From the NCBI RefSeq assembly GCF_011064845.1, contig NZ_CP049015.1:4092001-4156000 (forward strand): a stretch of DNA of 64,000 nt, read 5' to 3'. The position numbers and the translations under genes are program-made. A model generated the notes under the pieces. It was not told where the DNA came from and searched no databases. It saw nothing but the letters and a program-made list of their open reading frames with translations. Below, in pieces: positions 41,551 to 50,924 of this stretch (position 1 is the stretch's first letter; each line of letters begins with the position of its first letter). The DNA comes from Citrobacter freundii ATCC 8090 = MTCC 1658 = NBRC 12681 (lineage in GTDB: Bacteria > Pseudomonadota > Gammaproteobacteria > Enterobacterales > Enterobacteriaceae).

Positions 41551-43686
41551 TTACTTCACAACATATCCATACAGACGCTTAATACCGTCTGCATCCGTTT
41601 CACTGTACACACCTTGCAGCTCCGGCGAGAAGCCCGGCAGCAGGTTAACACCCTCTTCCAGCGCCAGGAAATAACGTTGCACCGCCCCGCCCCAGATTTC
41701 GCCCGGTACCACGCACAGAACGCCTGGAGGATAAGGCAGCGCACCTTCTGCCGCAACGCGACCTGCGGCATCACAAATACGCACCAGTTCGACATCACCA
41801 CGGATAAAGGCGCTGTTGGCATCCTGCGGGTTCATCGCCACGGCAGGCAAACTCTCCTGTCGGAACATCGCTTTTTGCAGATCCTTCACATCAAAGCTGA
41901 CGTATAAATCGTGCATCTCCTGACACAGTTCACGCAGCGTGTAATCCCGATAGCGTACCGGATACTTGTTGAAGATGGTGGGCAGCACATCTGCCAGCGG
42001 CGTATCGTCCTCAATATGCTGCTCAAACTGCGCCAGCATCGCCACCAGTTGCGCCAGTTTCTCGGTGCTTTCTGCCGGGGTCAGCAGGAACAGAATCGAG
42101 TTAAGGTCGCATTTCTCCGGAACAATGCCGTTTTCACGCAGGTAATGCGCCAGAATCGTCGCCGGAATACCAAACTCAGTATATTGCCCGGTTTGCGCAT
42201 CAATGCCCGGAGTAGTTAACAACAGCTTGCAGGGATCAACGAAGTACTGGTCGCGCGCGTAGCCGGAAAAACCATGCCATTTAGCACCCGGTTCAAAGCT
42301 AAAGAAGCGGCGCTCGCTGGCAATCACCTGCGTCGGATAGCTTTCCCACGGCTTACCATCAACTACCGGAGGAATAAACGGCTGAATCATCTTACAGTGG
42401 GTAAGAATCGCTTTACGGGCCTCAATGCCCAGCGCTACACACTCCGCCCATAGCCGACGCCCGCTCTCGCCTTCATGGATTTTAGCGTTAACATCCAGCG
42501 CCGCAAACAGCGGGTAAAACGGACTAGTGGAAGCATGCAGCATAAATGCATTGTTCAGACGCTTATGCGGACAGAACCGCGCCTGACCGCGAATATGGTT
42601 ATCCTTTTTGTGGATCTGCGAGGTTTGCGAGAATCCGGCCTGCTGTTTGTGTACCGATTGGGTGACAAAGATCCCCGGATCGTCAGCATTGAGCTCCAGT
42701 AGCAGCGGTGACCCATCGGCCATCATCGGAATAAATTGCTCGTAGCCAACCCAGGCAGAATCAAACAGGATGTAATCGCACAGGCTACCGATCTTGTCGA
42801 TCACCTGCCGGGCGTTGTAGATCGTACCGTCATAGGTACCAAGCTGAATGATTGCAAGACGGAACGGACGCGGCTGGTCAGCCTTGTGCGGTGCAACGTC
42901 ACGCAGTTGCTGGCGAAGATACGCCTCATCGAAGCAGTGCTCGTCAATGCCGCCAATAAAGCCAAACGGATTACGCGCCGCTTCCAGATAAACCGGCGTC
43001 GCGCCCGCCTGGATCAGCGCACCGTGGTGGTTCGACTTATGGTTGTTGCGGTCAAACAGCACCAGATCGCCGCGCGTCAGCAGCGCATTGGTCACCACTT
43101 TATTCGCCGCAGAGGTCCCGTTCAGCACAAAGTAGGTTTTATCCGCGTGGAAAACTTTCGCGGCAAATTTCTGCGCATGTTTCGCTGATCCCTCATGAAT
43201 CAGCAGATCGCCCAGCTTAACGTCAGCGTTGCACATATCCGCGCGGAACAGGTTCTCGCCAAAGAACTCATAGAAATGTCTGCCCGCCGGATGCTTCTTA
43301 AAAAACTCACCGTGCTGGTGTCCCGGGCAGGCAAACGTGCTGTTCCCCATTTCGACATACTGGGTAAGCGTGTCATAGAACGGCGGCAGCAACTCTTCCT
43401 CATACTGACAGGCAGCAGACTCCAGCTCCAGCCAGTCCTGAGCCTGACCGCAAATCACCGCGTTAACGCCCGCAGGTACATCGACATCAGACTCTGCGAA
43501 CAAAAACACCGGTATATGAAAACCAGTGCGTTTCAGCAAAGCCAGGATCCCACTGCGGCTGTCCGCAACGGTAATGACGACTGCCGCGACGTCAGTAAAA
43601 TCGGTGCTGTCCAGCGCAACCACCTGGCGATGGCTGGAAAGACGAGAAGCCAGTTCACCACTGGCGGCAATTTTCATTGATTTCAT
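41551..43686 (-). CDS. speC: Constitutive ornithine decarboxylase
   Basis: 711 aa from the ATG at 43686, the E. coli length; a 26-residue in-frame extension has no family support. PLP enzyme of fold type I converting ornithine to putrescine. An N-terminal wing domain (about 1-105) is followed by the catalytic core. The PLP lysine is in T-Q-S-V-H-K-Q-Q-A-G-F (near residue 355), and G-T-S-A-A-N-K binds phosphate. It gives the second route to putrescine beside speA-speB. Confidence 0.96.
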   Translation of the reverse strand: MKSMKIAASGELASRLSSHRQVVALDSTDFTDVAAVVITVADSRSGILALLKRTGFHIPVFLFAESDVDVPAGVNAVICGQAQDWLELESAACQYEEELLPPFYDTLTQYVEMGNSTFACPGHQHGEFFKKHPAGRHFYEFFGENLFRADMCNADVKLGDLLIHEGSAKHAQKFAAKVFHADKTYFVLNGTSAANKVVTNALLTRGDLVLFDRNNHKSNHHGALIQAGATPVYLEAARNPFGFIGGIDEHCFDEAYLRQQLRDVAPHKADQPRPFRLAIIQLGTYDGTIYNARQVIDKIGSLCDYILFDSAWVGYEQFIPMMADGSPLLLELNADDPGIFVTQSVHKQQAGFSQTSQIHKKDNHIRGQARFCPHKRLNNAFMLHASTSPFYPLFAALDVNAKIHEGESGRRLWAECVALGIEARKAILTHCKMIQPFIPPVVDGKPWESYPTQVIASERRFFSFEPGAKWHGFSGYARDQYFVDPCKLLLTTPGIDAQTGQYTEFGIPATILAHYLRENGIVPEKCDLNSILFLLTPAESTEKLAQLVAMLAQFEQHIEDDTPLADVLPTIFNKYPVRYRDYTLRELCQEMHDLYVSFDVKDLQKAMFRQESLPAVAMNPQDANSAFIRGDVELVRICDAAGRVAAEGALPYPPGVLCVVPGEIWGGAVQRYFLALEEGVNLLPGFSPELQGVYSETDADGIKRLYGYVVK

Positions 43687-44166
43687 AAGCGCAATAACCC
43701 GTTTCGGGAAAATCAAAAGTCCCGGGCAAAGCCGCATTGCTTTGCCCACGAAATGACGGGTCAAACTGTTTACCAGCCCCGACCGCCAGACATCAGTAAA
43801 AGCAGATAGCCTCTGATCTTACTGTTATCCTGCAGTGAGCGTACGCTGCCCTCACCGCATGGTGAGAGCGTGAAGATAAGTCGCAGGAAGGGGCGAACGT
43901 CGCGCAAAAAGGCGATGTTGAAGGCGATGTTGAAGGCGATGTAGGGGGAGTAATATCATCCCAGGCAGCCCCATTCAGACAGGAGAAAATTCGCGCAATC
44001 ATGGCACCTTTCACCTACTGGCGCAAGATAAAATCCTGTGCTTAAACCTCACAGATAAACAAGCATTTCGTCTGACAATAGCGGCATAATAATGCAATCT
44101 GAAACATAATTTCACCCAAACAGTTGCCTTTAACATCAAGACGATAATGGGTATGCAGGAGCAAAC
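43687..44166. other. 480-base divergent spacer between speC and yqgA
   Basis: It holds the promoters of both genes, which I cannot place exactly. It also has a short hairpin (CTCACCGCATGGTGAG near 43854-43869) and a 12-base tandem repeat. A 73-codon minus-strand frame across the repeat lacks a ribosome site and is not called. Confidence 0.5.
43911..43942. repeat. 12-base tandem repeat in the speC leader region
   Basis: GGCGATGTTGAA occurs twice in tandem, followed by GGCGATGT, giving 2.7 copies. It lies about 225 bases upstream of the speC start. Confidence 0.8.
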
Positions 44167-44874
44167 GTGGTAATCGGACCCTTTATTAATGCCAGCGCCA
44201 TTTTATTAGGCGGTGTTCTCGGCGCGCTGCTCAGTCAGCACTTACCCGAACGTATTCGGATCTCAATGACCTCAATATTCGGGTTGTGCTCGTTGGGAAT
44301 TGGTATCTTGTTGGTTATCAAATGCGTTAACTTGCCGGTGATGGTTCTGGCGACACTGATCGGTGCATTAATTGGCGAATTCTGCCATCTGGAAAAAGGA
44401 ATCAATGCCGCGGTTGCCAAAGCGCAACAGCTTTTCACCAAATCGGATGCCAATGCAACACACGAATCCTTTATCCAAAGCTATGTGGCGATCATCGTGT
44501 TGTTTTGCGCCAGCGGGACCGGGATATTCGGGGCGATCCATGAAGGGATGACCGGCGATCCTAATATTTTAATCGCCAAGTCATTTCTCGATTTCTTCAC
44601 CGCTATTATCTTCGCCTGCTCGCTAGGGATCGCCGTGTCTGCCATTTTCATACCGATGCTGGCAATTCAGTTGACGCTTGCCACCTGTGCAGCTCTGATT
44701 TTACCGCTGACAACCCCAGCCATGATGGCCGATTTCAGCGCTGTAGGCGGACTGTTGCTACTTGCAACCGGTTTGCGGATTTGCGGCATTAAAATGTTTG
44801 CGGTGGTGAATATGCTTCCTGCCCTTCTACTGGCAATGCCGCTTTCCGCAGCGTGGACGGCTTTTTTTGCCTGA
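44167..44874 (+). CDS. yqgA: DUF554 inner-membrane protein YqgA
   Basis: 235 aa from a GTG at 44167 behind AGGAG; no ATG gives the E. coli-like start V-I-G-P-F-I-N-A-S-A. Six to seven hydrophobic segments. Family features include G-T-I-x-N-type N-terminal G-P-F-I-N, a central E-K-G-I-N and G-T-G-I-F-G-A-I and terminal G-L-R-I-C-G-I-K. Function unknown; some homologues are suggested to be transporters. Confidence 0.92.
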   Translation: MVIGPFINASAILLGGVLGALLSQHLPERIRISMTSIFGLCSLGIGILLVIKCVNLPVMVLATLIGALIGEFCHLEKGINAAVAKAQQLFTKSDANATHESFIQSYVAIIVLFCASGTGIFGAIHEGMTGDPNILIAKSFLDFFTAIIFACSLGIAVSAIFIPMLAIQLTLATCAALILPLTTPAMMADFSAVGGLLLLATGLRICGIKMFAVVNMLPALLLAMPLSAAWTAFFA

Positions 44875-44940
44875 GAATGCGTGCAATAGCAACAATGTGG
44901 TGATAGATTGTGCAGTCTGCATTGATTTGAAGAAATTTCG

Positions 44941-44969
44941 TTGACGAAACGAAGTGAATCGGGTTTAAT
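44941..44969 (+). promoter_or_regulatory. Promoter of the tRNA-Phe gene
   Basis: TTGACG (-35) and TTTAAT (-10) separated by 17 bases, then a GC-rich discriminator (GCGCC) ahead of the tRNA, as in stable RNA promoters under stringent control. Confidence 0.75.
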
Positions 44970-44979
44970 GCGCCTCGTT

Positions 44980-45055
44980 GCCCGGATAGCTCAGTCGGTA
45001 GAGCAGGGGATTGAAAATCCCCGTGTCCTTGGTTCGATTCCGAGTCCGGGCACCA
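44980..45055 (+). tRNA. pheV: tRNA-Phe (anticodon GAA)
   Basis: 76 bases including encoded CCA. Acceptor arm GCCCGGA/TCCGGGC, D-arm GCTC-GAGC, anticodon stem GGGGA/TCCCC with GAA at 45013-45015 and T-arm with GGTTCGATTCC. Its place beside yqgA is that of pheV. In many enteric genomes this gene's 3' end is an island integration site; here ordinary chromosomal genes follow. Confidence 0.97.
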
Positions 45056-45066
45056 CTATTCAAAGA

Positions 45067-45089
45067 ACCCGCCCAAAAGGCGGGTTTTT
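45067..45089 (+). terminator. Intrinsic terminator of tRNA-Phe
   Basis: ACCCGCC/GGCGGGT stem, A-rich loop and five T, 11 bases beyond the CCA end. Confidence 0.9.
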
Positions 45090-45164
45090 GCTTTGGAGTA
45101 TTTCTAAAATTATTCCCATCAAATAACCCCGTGGTAGTAACATCACCACCACAGGGGGTTGCGA

Positions 45165-47024
45165 TTATTCCTTCACCACAATCAGCGGTTCGATATCGCT
45201 CTCTTTTTTAATCACCAGTGATTCGTCGCCGCGCAGGCAGGTACCGCCGTAGTTACCGCCTACGGTGAAGGTACAAACCTGAATATATTTACCGGCAATG
45301 TTTGGCAAACACCAAAGCTGCTGATAAATGTTCTTCTGCTCGGCAAACTTACCGCTGGTTTTATCCAGTAGCTCTTCCTGATGGCTCACCAGATCGATGT
45401 TGCTGCCACAACGTCCTGCAATGGGTTTCACCGCATAACCGGTTTGTGCCAGCTCTTCATTAACAGTGAAATCGGTATCAAGCAGATAGCGGTGGTGCGG
45501 GAAAAGCTGCCAGAGGATTGGCAATATCGCTTTGTTGCCTGGGATCACCGTCCACAGAGGTTCGAAGACCAGCACTTCCGGGCGCAGCAACACGTCGATT
45601 AAACGCACTTCCTGATTCGTATGCCCGGTACGAATTGGTACCGCGGCGTACTCCGTTTCGCTGACCTCTCGCACCTGCTCAATCGCGGTTTCCCACGCCC
45701 AGGTTTTCCAGACACAGTTCACCAGGCGGCCGTCACCGTCAATCAGTTGACCGGCATCATCCCAACGTAGCTCATCGAGGCCACGCAGAATTTTGCTGTC
45801 AAACCCGGCCTGACGCAGCGCCTGCTGCATAAACTGCGCGTGATAGTTTTCTTCGATATCCTTATCCTGCATGATGTGGACAAACGGACGTGCGCGGCTG
45901 TGCTTCCAGGCACCCGCCAGTTCGTTGATCAACCCTTCAGCCGGGTTGTGTCCCTGCCCTGTGTAGCCCCGCTCAGCCCATCTTTCGAGAATCAAGCCAG
46001 CTTCGGTATGGCACGAGGCGGAATCGGCGTTGTACTCATACACCTTCAGTCCACGTTCATCCATACAGAAATCCATACGACCCGTAATCATATGATGCCG
46101 ACGACGCTGCCAGGAAAGGCGCAAGCGCGGCCAGAGGATTTTCGGAATATCGAACAGTGCCAGCAAGTTATCGTCTTTCAGCACCTTGTCGGTCGCGTGC
46201 AAGTACATCAGGTGCAGCTCGTTAGTGGCTTTGATCAGCTCCTGCTCGGCACTTTCGGTAATGGTGAAGTACTGATGCGGATCCTGATTAATCACATGCC
46301 CATTCGCCAGCACGTAGGCTTTTTGCAGCGGATCCTGTTCATCCAGCCATTTACCGTCAAACTGCCCGTTATCTTCCAGTCGCGCGCCGCCAATTTTCAG
46401 TGAGTCACTGGCGATCTCCGGCTGCGGCAGGCTGTAACGAGTATCCTCGGTCTGGATCATCCAGCCAAGGATGGTGGTGTCGTCAAAGGTATCCCGCAGA
46501 GTGTAGCAACCGTTTTCAACCACCATCTCCAGCTCGCGGGTCCACTGCTGTCCGGGAGGCAGCGGCGTATGGAGCACGTTCTGTTCGGCAATACGGATTT
46601 TGTTTTCCAGCAACTGGGTAACGACCGCCACATGCCCGGTATCTTTAAATTCGCCGCCTTTTTGCCAGATAAGCAACGCGCCTGCTACCGGTGCGCGGGG
46701 TGAACCATTGGGAAATGCCTGTAACGGCAGGATATTGTCGTTCACCACTTCGCGCAGGAAGCGTAAGGAGAAGATCTCCCAGGCCATGCCTACATCAGTG
46801 AAGACCACACCATAGTTAAGGAAGAGAAAGCGGCGTGCGAACTCTACGCACTGCCATTTGTGGCCCATGTATTCGTCGTCGATATAGCTGCGAAATGCCG
46901 CATCATCGTCGTAGTCCCGCGGGTCGAGGGAGCTGTAATCTGAAGAGTAGATTGCTACGCCACCTGGGGCGTAGCCCAATAATGTCCCGAATGGGGCATC
47001 CTGACTGGTCGTTCCTTTGCTCAT
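45165..47024 (-). CDS. gss: Bifunctional glutathionylspermidine synthetase/amidase
   Basis: 619 aa, the E. coli length. The N-terminal CHAP amidase domain (about 30-200) has catalytic Cys59 (W-Q-C-V-E-F) and a histidine near 131; the C-terminal ATP-grasp-like synthetase (about 220-619) makes glutathionylspermidine from glutathione, spermidine and ATP. The conjugate accumulates in stationary and anaerobic cells and protects thiols. It is downstream of the YdeP-like gene on the same strand, and close to yghU, whose product binds glutathione. Confidence 0.96.
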   Translation of the reverse strand: MSKGTTSQDAPFGTLLGYAPGGVAIYSSDYSSLDPRDYDDDAAFRSYIDDEYMGHKWQCVEFARRFLFLNYGVVFTDVGMAWEIFSLRFLREVVNDNILPLQAFPNGSPRAPVAGALLIWQKGGEFKDTGHVAVVTQLLENKIRIAEQNVLHTPLPPGQQWTRELEMVVENGCYTLRDTFDDTTILGWMIQTEDTRYSLPQPEIASDSLKIGGARLEDNGQFDGKWLDEQDPLQKAYVLANGHVINQDPHQYFTITESAEQELIKATNELHLMYLHATDKVLKDDNLLALFDIPKILWPRLRLSWQRRRHHMITGRMDFCMDERGLKVYEYNADSASCHTEAGLILERWAERGYTGQGHNPAEGLINELAGAWKHSRARPFVHIMQDKDIEENYHAQFMQQALRQAGFDSKILRGLDELRWDDAGQLIDGDGRLVNCVWKTWAWETAIEQVREVSETEYAAVPIRTGHTNQEVRLIDVLLRPEVLVFEPLWTVIPGNKAILPILWQLFPHHRYLLDTDFTVNEELAQTGYAVKPIAGRCGSNIDLVSHQEELLDKTSGKFAEQKNIYQQLWCLPNIAGKYIQVCTFTVGGNYGGTCLRGDESLVIKKESDIEPLIVVKE

Positions 47025-47177
47025 GCACCTTACCTCAAAACAATACAGCCTGAGCAGGTTGGCGTGAATTTTTCGCTCTGATTACCTGCTCTGCGACACT
47101 AACCGGACAGAGGTCGACATCATCATACACCTCAACGCAGCGGCTGGCGCTCAGAGGCGAAAAATTCACAACAGGAA

Positions 47178-49466
47178 CTACACTTGAGTAAGGATTACCG
47201 GCACGCTTTTATAGGCCGGAGTCAAACTTTGTGTATCCACCGCGTCCAACGAGAGCAGGACATTCGCTTCAGGCAGATACGCGCCAATTGAGCCCGCCGC
47301 CATGTTGTAAATTACCACCGTTAAGCCGTACATGATGCGATCCGCGCAGGGCTGACCGTTGTCGTCCAGCGCCTGAACGTTGACCACATCACCCTGACTC
47401 AGACCGCGGCTCATCGCTTCTTCGGCGCTTAAAAACACCACATCCCGACGACCAGTAATGCCACGATAGCGATCGTTCATACCATAAATCGTGGTGTTGT
47501 ACTGATCGTGGCTGCGAAGCGTCGCCAGTATCAGCGTATCGGCAGGCTGATTTTCCCGCTCTACCGCCCGCTGATGGCTGACGATAAAGTTGGCTTTGCC
47601 ATTCTCCGTTCGCCATTCACGGCGCGAAGCAGGCGTATCCATACGAAATCCGCCCGGCTCGGCAATACGTGCGTTGTAATCGTGGAACGCCGGGATCACG
47701 GCTTCAATGACGTCACGGATCAACCCGTAGTCCCCGGTTAACGCTTCCCAGTTGATCGGCGAAAGCGGCAGCGTTGCGCGCGCCATGCCTGCCACAATCG
47801 CAGGCTCGGATTTTAGCCAGCGGGAAGCCGGCTTCAGCGCGCCACAGGACGCGTGGACCATCGACATCGAGTCTTCGACGGTCACAGACTGAATGCCCGT
47901 AGCTTGCAGATCGCGCTCGGTTCTACCCAACGCGGGGAGCAAATAGTTGTGTTTTGCCAGCAGCAGGTGCGATCTGTTCAGTTTGGTCGCCACATGGACC
48001 TGCAGATCCAGATTTTTCATCGCCGCAAAGGTACGCTGCGGCTGGGGCATCGCCACCGCCAGATTGCCACCCATGCAGATGAGTGCTTTTGCATCGCCCC
48101 GCTCGATGGCCCGAATACTCTCCACGCTGGAACGACCATGTTTGCGCGGAACACGGATAGAAAAATACGTCTCAAGGCGTTGCAGGAAATCTTCGGACGC
48201 CGCTTCGTTGATCCCCACAGAACGATCGCCCTGCACATTAGAATGACCGCGCAACGGGCAGATCCCCGCCCCAGGCTTACCTATATTGCCTTTCAGCAGC
48301 AGCAGGTTTACCAGTTGCTGGACGTTCTCAGTGCCGTTTTTATGCTGGGTGATGCCCAGGCCGTAACAAACAATCGTGGCGCGGGATTTACTGTAGCTGT
48401 GCGCCAGATCTTCCATCTGACTGCGCGTCAGACCCGAGTCCTGTTCCAGCTCCGCCCAGCTACGCTGGCGTAAGTCATCATACAACGCGGCATATCCAGC
48501 GGTATGCTCTTCGATAAACGCATGATCGAGCGTCGGCTGCTGATCCAATAAGATCCGCGCTTCGTCCATTTCGATTAGCGCTTTCATGATGCCTTTGAGC
48601 AGCGAAGCGTCACCGCCCATTTTTACCTGGTAGTAGTCGTTGCTCAGCGCCGTCGCCTGACCGGTGAACATCTCTTTCGCGCTTTGCGGGAAGCTAAAGC
48701 GCTCAAGCCCCCTTTCGTTCAGCGGATTAATGGAGATAATTTTAGCCCCGCGTTTGGCAACGTCGCGTAAGGTGGTCAGCATGCGCGGATGGTTAGTGCC
48801 AGGGTTATGCCCGATACAAATCACCAGATCGCAGTGGTCAAAGTCCTCAAGTTCAACGGTTCCTTTTCCAAGGCCAATGGCCGGCGTTAACCCTGCGCTG
48901 GTCGGTCCGTGGCACATGTTTGAGCAATCAGGGAAGTTGCTGCTGCCATATTCGCGGGCAAACAGCTGATACAGGAACGCTGCTTCATTTGACGTTCTGC
49001 CGGAGGTGTAAAACTCAACCTGTTGTGCTGAATCATAGCTGCGCAGACGCTCGCCGATCTCCTGGAAGGCGATATCCCAATCCACCGCCTGCCAGGTATC
49101 TGATGCGGCATCGTATTTCATTGGATGCGTCAAACGACCGATATTTTCCAGTTCATAATCGCTGTAATGCCAGAGTGTGGAAACCGGGTTACGACTGAAA
49201 AATTCCGGTGACGCTTTCTTGTTGGTAGTCTCCCAGGAGACCGCCTTAACGCCATTTTCGCACAGCTCCATCGGTGCCCGATGGCCAGGGTCCGGCCATG
49301 CACAGCCCGGACAGTCGAATCCTTTCACCTGGTTCATTTTAAACATCGCGATAATGTCGCGGGCGACAGCCTTTTGCGAAAACAGCGAAGCAGTGACGGC
49401 TTTTACCGCGCCCCACCCACCCGCCGGGCCCTGATAACCGCTTACTCCTGGAACACCCTTTTTCAT
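47178..49466 (-). CDS. YdeP-like molybdopterin oxidoreductase (FdhF/FdhA superfamily)
   Basis: 762 aa. Resembles E. coli YdeP, an acid-resistance protein of the formate dehydrogenase alpha-like group. N-terminal cysteines F-D-C-P-G-C-A-W ... L-C-E-N (near residues 54-73) could hold an Fe-S cluster with an unusual spacing. Bis-MGD binding regions Y-T-S-G-R-T-S-N-E-A, C-I-G-H-N-P-G-T-N-H-P-R and I-C-P-L-R-G-H-S-N-V-Q-G-D-R are intact, and C in S-N-M-C-H-G-P is the likely Mo ligand or neighbour. No Tat signal, so cytoplasmic. Substrate unknown. Lies between gss and divergent yghU, a place where E. coli K-12 has no such gene as I recall. Confidence 0.85.
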   Translation of the reverse strand: MKKGVPGVSGYQGPAGGWGAVKAVTASLFSQKAVARDIIAMFKMNQVKGFDCPGCAWPDPGHRAPMELCENGVKAVSWETTNKKASPEFFSRNPVSTLWHYSDYELENIGRLTHPMKYDAASDTWQAVDWDIAFQEIGERLRSYDSAQQVEFYTSGRTSNEAAFLYQLFAREYGSSNFPDCSNMCHGPTSAGLTPAIGLGKGTVELEDFDHCDLVICIGHNPGTNHPRMLTTLRDVAKRGAKIISINPLNERGLERFSFPQSAKEMFTGQATALSNDYYQVKMGGDASLLKGIMKALIEMDEARILLDQQPTLDHAFIEEHTAGYAALYDDLRQRSWAELEQDSGLTRSQMEDLAHSYSKSRATIVCYGLGITQHKNGTENVQQLVNLLLLKGNIGKPGAGICPLRGHSNVQGDRSVGINEAASEDFLQRLETYFSIRVPRKHGRSSVESIRAIERGDAKALICMGGNLAVAMPQPQRTFAAMKNLDLQVHVATKLNRSHLLLAKHNYLLPALGRTERDLQATGIQSVTVEDSMSMVHASCGALKPASRWLKSEPAIVAGMARATLPLSPINWEALTGDYGLIRDVIEAVIPAFHDYNARIAEPGGFRMDTPASRREWRTENGKANFIVSHQRAVERENQPADTLILATLRSHDQYNTTIYGMNDRYRGITGRRDVVFLSAEEAMSRGLSQGDVVNVQALDDNGQPCADRIMYGLTVVIYNMAAGSIGAYLPEANVLLSLDAVDTQSLTPAYKSVPVILTQV

Positions 49467-49683
49467 TATTACTGCTTATTCACCGCCAATTTTTGATGGC
49501 GAATACGGTAGCAATTTCCGTGCAACAATGATTTCCTCTTCATGGAGTACGGGCCAGGTACAATGAACGGGTTAGATTTATCTTCCCCTTTCAGCACAAA
49601 ACGGCATAAAGTCCCAATCTGTTAAATTCAGTTCTACCTGGCTGCTACACTGCATCAAACAACCACTCAGAAGGCAGGTCACT

Positions 49684-50550
49684 ATGTCAGACAATACCTA
49701 TCAGCCCGCGAAAGTCTGGACGTGGGAAAAATCGAACGGCGGCGCATTCGCCAATATCAACCGCCCTGTTTCCGGCGCTACACACGAGAAAACGCTGCCG
49801 GTTGGCAAGCATCCGCTGCAGCTCTATTCGCTGGGTACGCCAAACGGGCAGAAAGTGACGATTATGCTGGAGGAGTTGCTGGCGCAGGGCGTGAAGGGCG
49901 CGGAATACGATGCCTGGATTATCCGCATCGGCGATGGAGATCAGTTTTCCAGCGGCTTTGTTGAGGTGAATCCGAACTCGAAGATCCCGGCACTGCGTGA
50001 CCACTCGCAAAACCCACCGGTTCGCGTATTTGAATCTGGCGCAATCCTACTCTATCTGGCGGAAAAATATGGTTATTTCTTGCCGCAGGATTTGGCAAAA
50101 CGTACTGAAACGCTAAACTGGTTGTTCTGGTTACAGGGTGCTGCCCCGTTCCTTGGCGGTGGCTTTGGTCACTTCTATAATTATGCGCCGGTTAAAATTG
50201 AATACGCGATTAATCGCTTCACCATGGAAGCCAAGCGCTTACTTGACGTGTTGGATAAACAGTTAGCGCAGCATCAGTTTGTCGCCGGAGATGAATACAC
50301 CATTGCCGATATGGCAGTCTGGCCGTGGTTTGGCAATGTGGTTCTGGGTAACGTGTACGACGCGGCAGAGTTCCTTGATGCAGGAAGCTACAAGCACGTG
50401 CAGCGCTGGGCAAAAGAGATTGCGTCGCGTCCGGCGGTTAAGCGTGGTCGTATTGTGAACCGTACCAACGGACCGCTGAACGAGCAGCTTCATGAACGCC
50501 ATGACGCCAGCGACTTCGATACCAATACCGAAGATAAGCGCCAGGCTTAA
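49684..50550 (+). CDS. yghU: Nu-class glutathione S-transferase-like disulfide reductase
   Basis: 288 aa, the E. coli length. Thioredoxin-fold N-terminal domain (L-Y-S-L-G-T-P-N-G-Q-K, near residue 56; N-S-K-I-P-A-L; E-S-G-A-I) and all-helical GST C-terminal domain (Y-T-I-A-D-M-A-V-W-P-W). E. coli YghU binds two glutathione molecules and reduces disulfide-bond substrates. It is divergent from the YdeP-like gene with 217 bases between, which probably hold both promoters. Confidence 0.95.
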   Translation: MSDNTYQPAKVWTWEKSNGGAFANINRPVSGATHEKTLPVGKHPLQLYSLGTPNGQKVTIMLEELLAQGVKGAEYDAWIIRIGDGDQFSSGFVEVNPNSKIPALRDHSQNPPVRVFESGAILLYLAEKYGYFLPQDLAKRTETLNWLFWLQGAAPFLGGGFGHFYNYAPVKIEYAINRFTMEAKRLLDVLDKQLAQHQFVAGDEYTIADMAVWPWFGNVVLGNVYDAAEFLDAGSYKHVQRWAKEIASRPAVKRGRIVNRTNGPLNEQLHERHDASDFDTNTEDKRQA

Positions 50551-50551
50551 A

Positions 50552-50642
50552 ATGCCTGATGGCGACGCCGGGGCGTCTTATCAGGCCTACAAAGATGTCA
50601 TGCCGTAGGTCGGATAAGGCGTTTGCGCCGCCATCCGGCATA
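50552..50642. repeat. BIME between yghU and hybG
   Basis: Two opposed REP units (GCCTGATGGCGAC...TTATCAGGCCTAC and GTAGGTCGGATAAGGC...GCCATCCGGC) fill the gap between convergent genes and likely serve as transcript ends. Confidence 0.85.
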
Positions 50643-50645
50643 AAA

Positions 50646-50894
50646 TCACGCGCTGGTGACGTCGTACTCCATACGGCGAAGTGCGTCTAACGTGGCTTTA
50701 GCTTCATCTTCATCAATGATGCTCATGGCGAACCCTACGTGCACCAGCACCCATTGCCCGACCAGCTCAGCCGTATCACCTTCACAAATCAGGGCAATAT
50801 TGACATCACGTTTGATGCCGCACACTTCAACCTGCGCAAGCTGGTGAATATCTTCACCAACGGCCAGAACCTGACCAGGGACTCCAATACACAT
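50646..50894 (-). CDS. hybG: Hydrogenase maturation chaperone HybG
   Basis: 82 aa, the E. coli length. HypC-family chaperone that carries the Fe(CN)2CO moiety with HypD and delivers it to pre-HybC; its N-terminal M-C-I-G-V-P supplies the essential Cys2. Last gene of the hyb operon. Confidence 0.96.
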   Translation of the reverse strand: MCIGVPGQVLAVGEDIHQLAQVEVCGIKRDVNIALICEGDTAELVGQWVLVHVGFAMSIIDEDEAKATLDALRRMEYDVTSA

Positions 50895-50924
50895 ATCTGA
50901 CTCCGCCCCATAGCAACCTATGGG

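Noticed and set aside
43793..44014. 73-codon minus-strand frame with a T-S-P repeat upstream of speC
   Set aside because: The repeat is a by-product of the 12-base tandem repeat, and no start signal or homology is evident.
44980..47024. Genomic island at tRNA-Phe
   Set aside because: No integrase, no duplicated tRNA end, and conserved enteric genes follow directly.
47178..49466. Naming the molybdoenzyme as formate dehydrogenase FdhF
   Set aside because: No selenocysteine codon context, cysteine spacing differs, and the sequence resembles YdeP far more.
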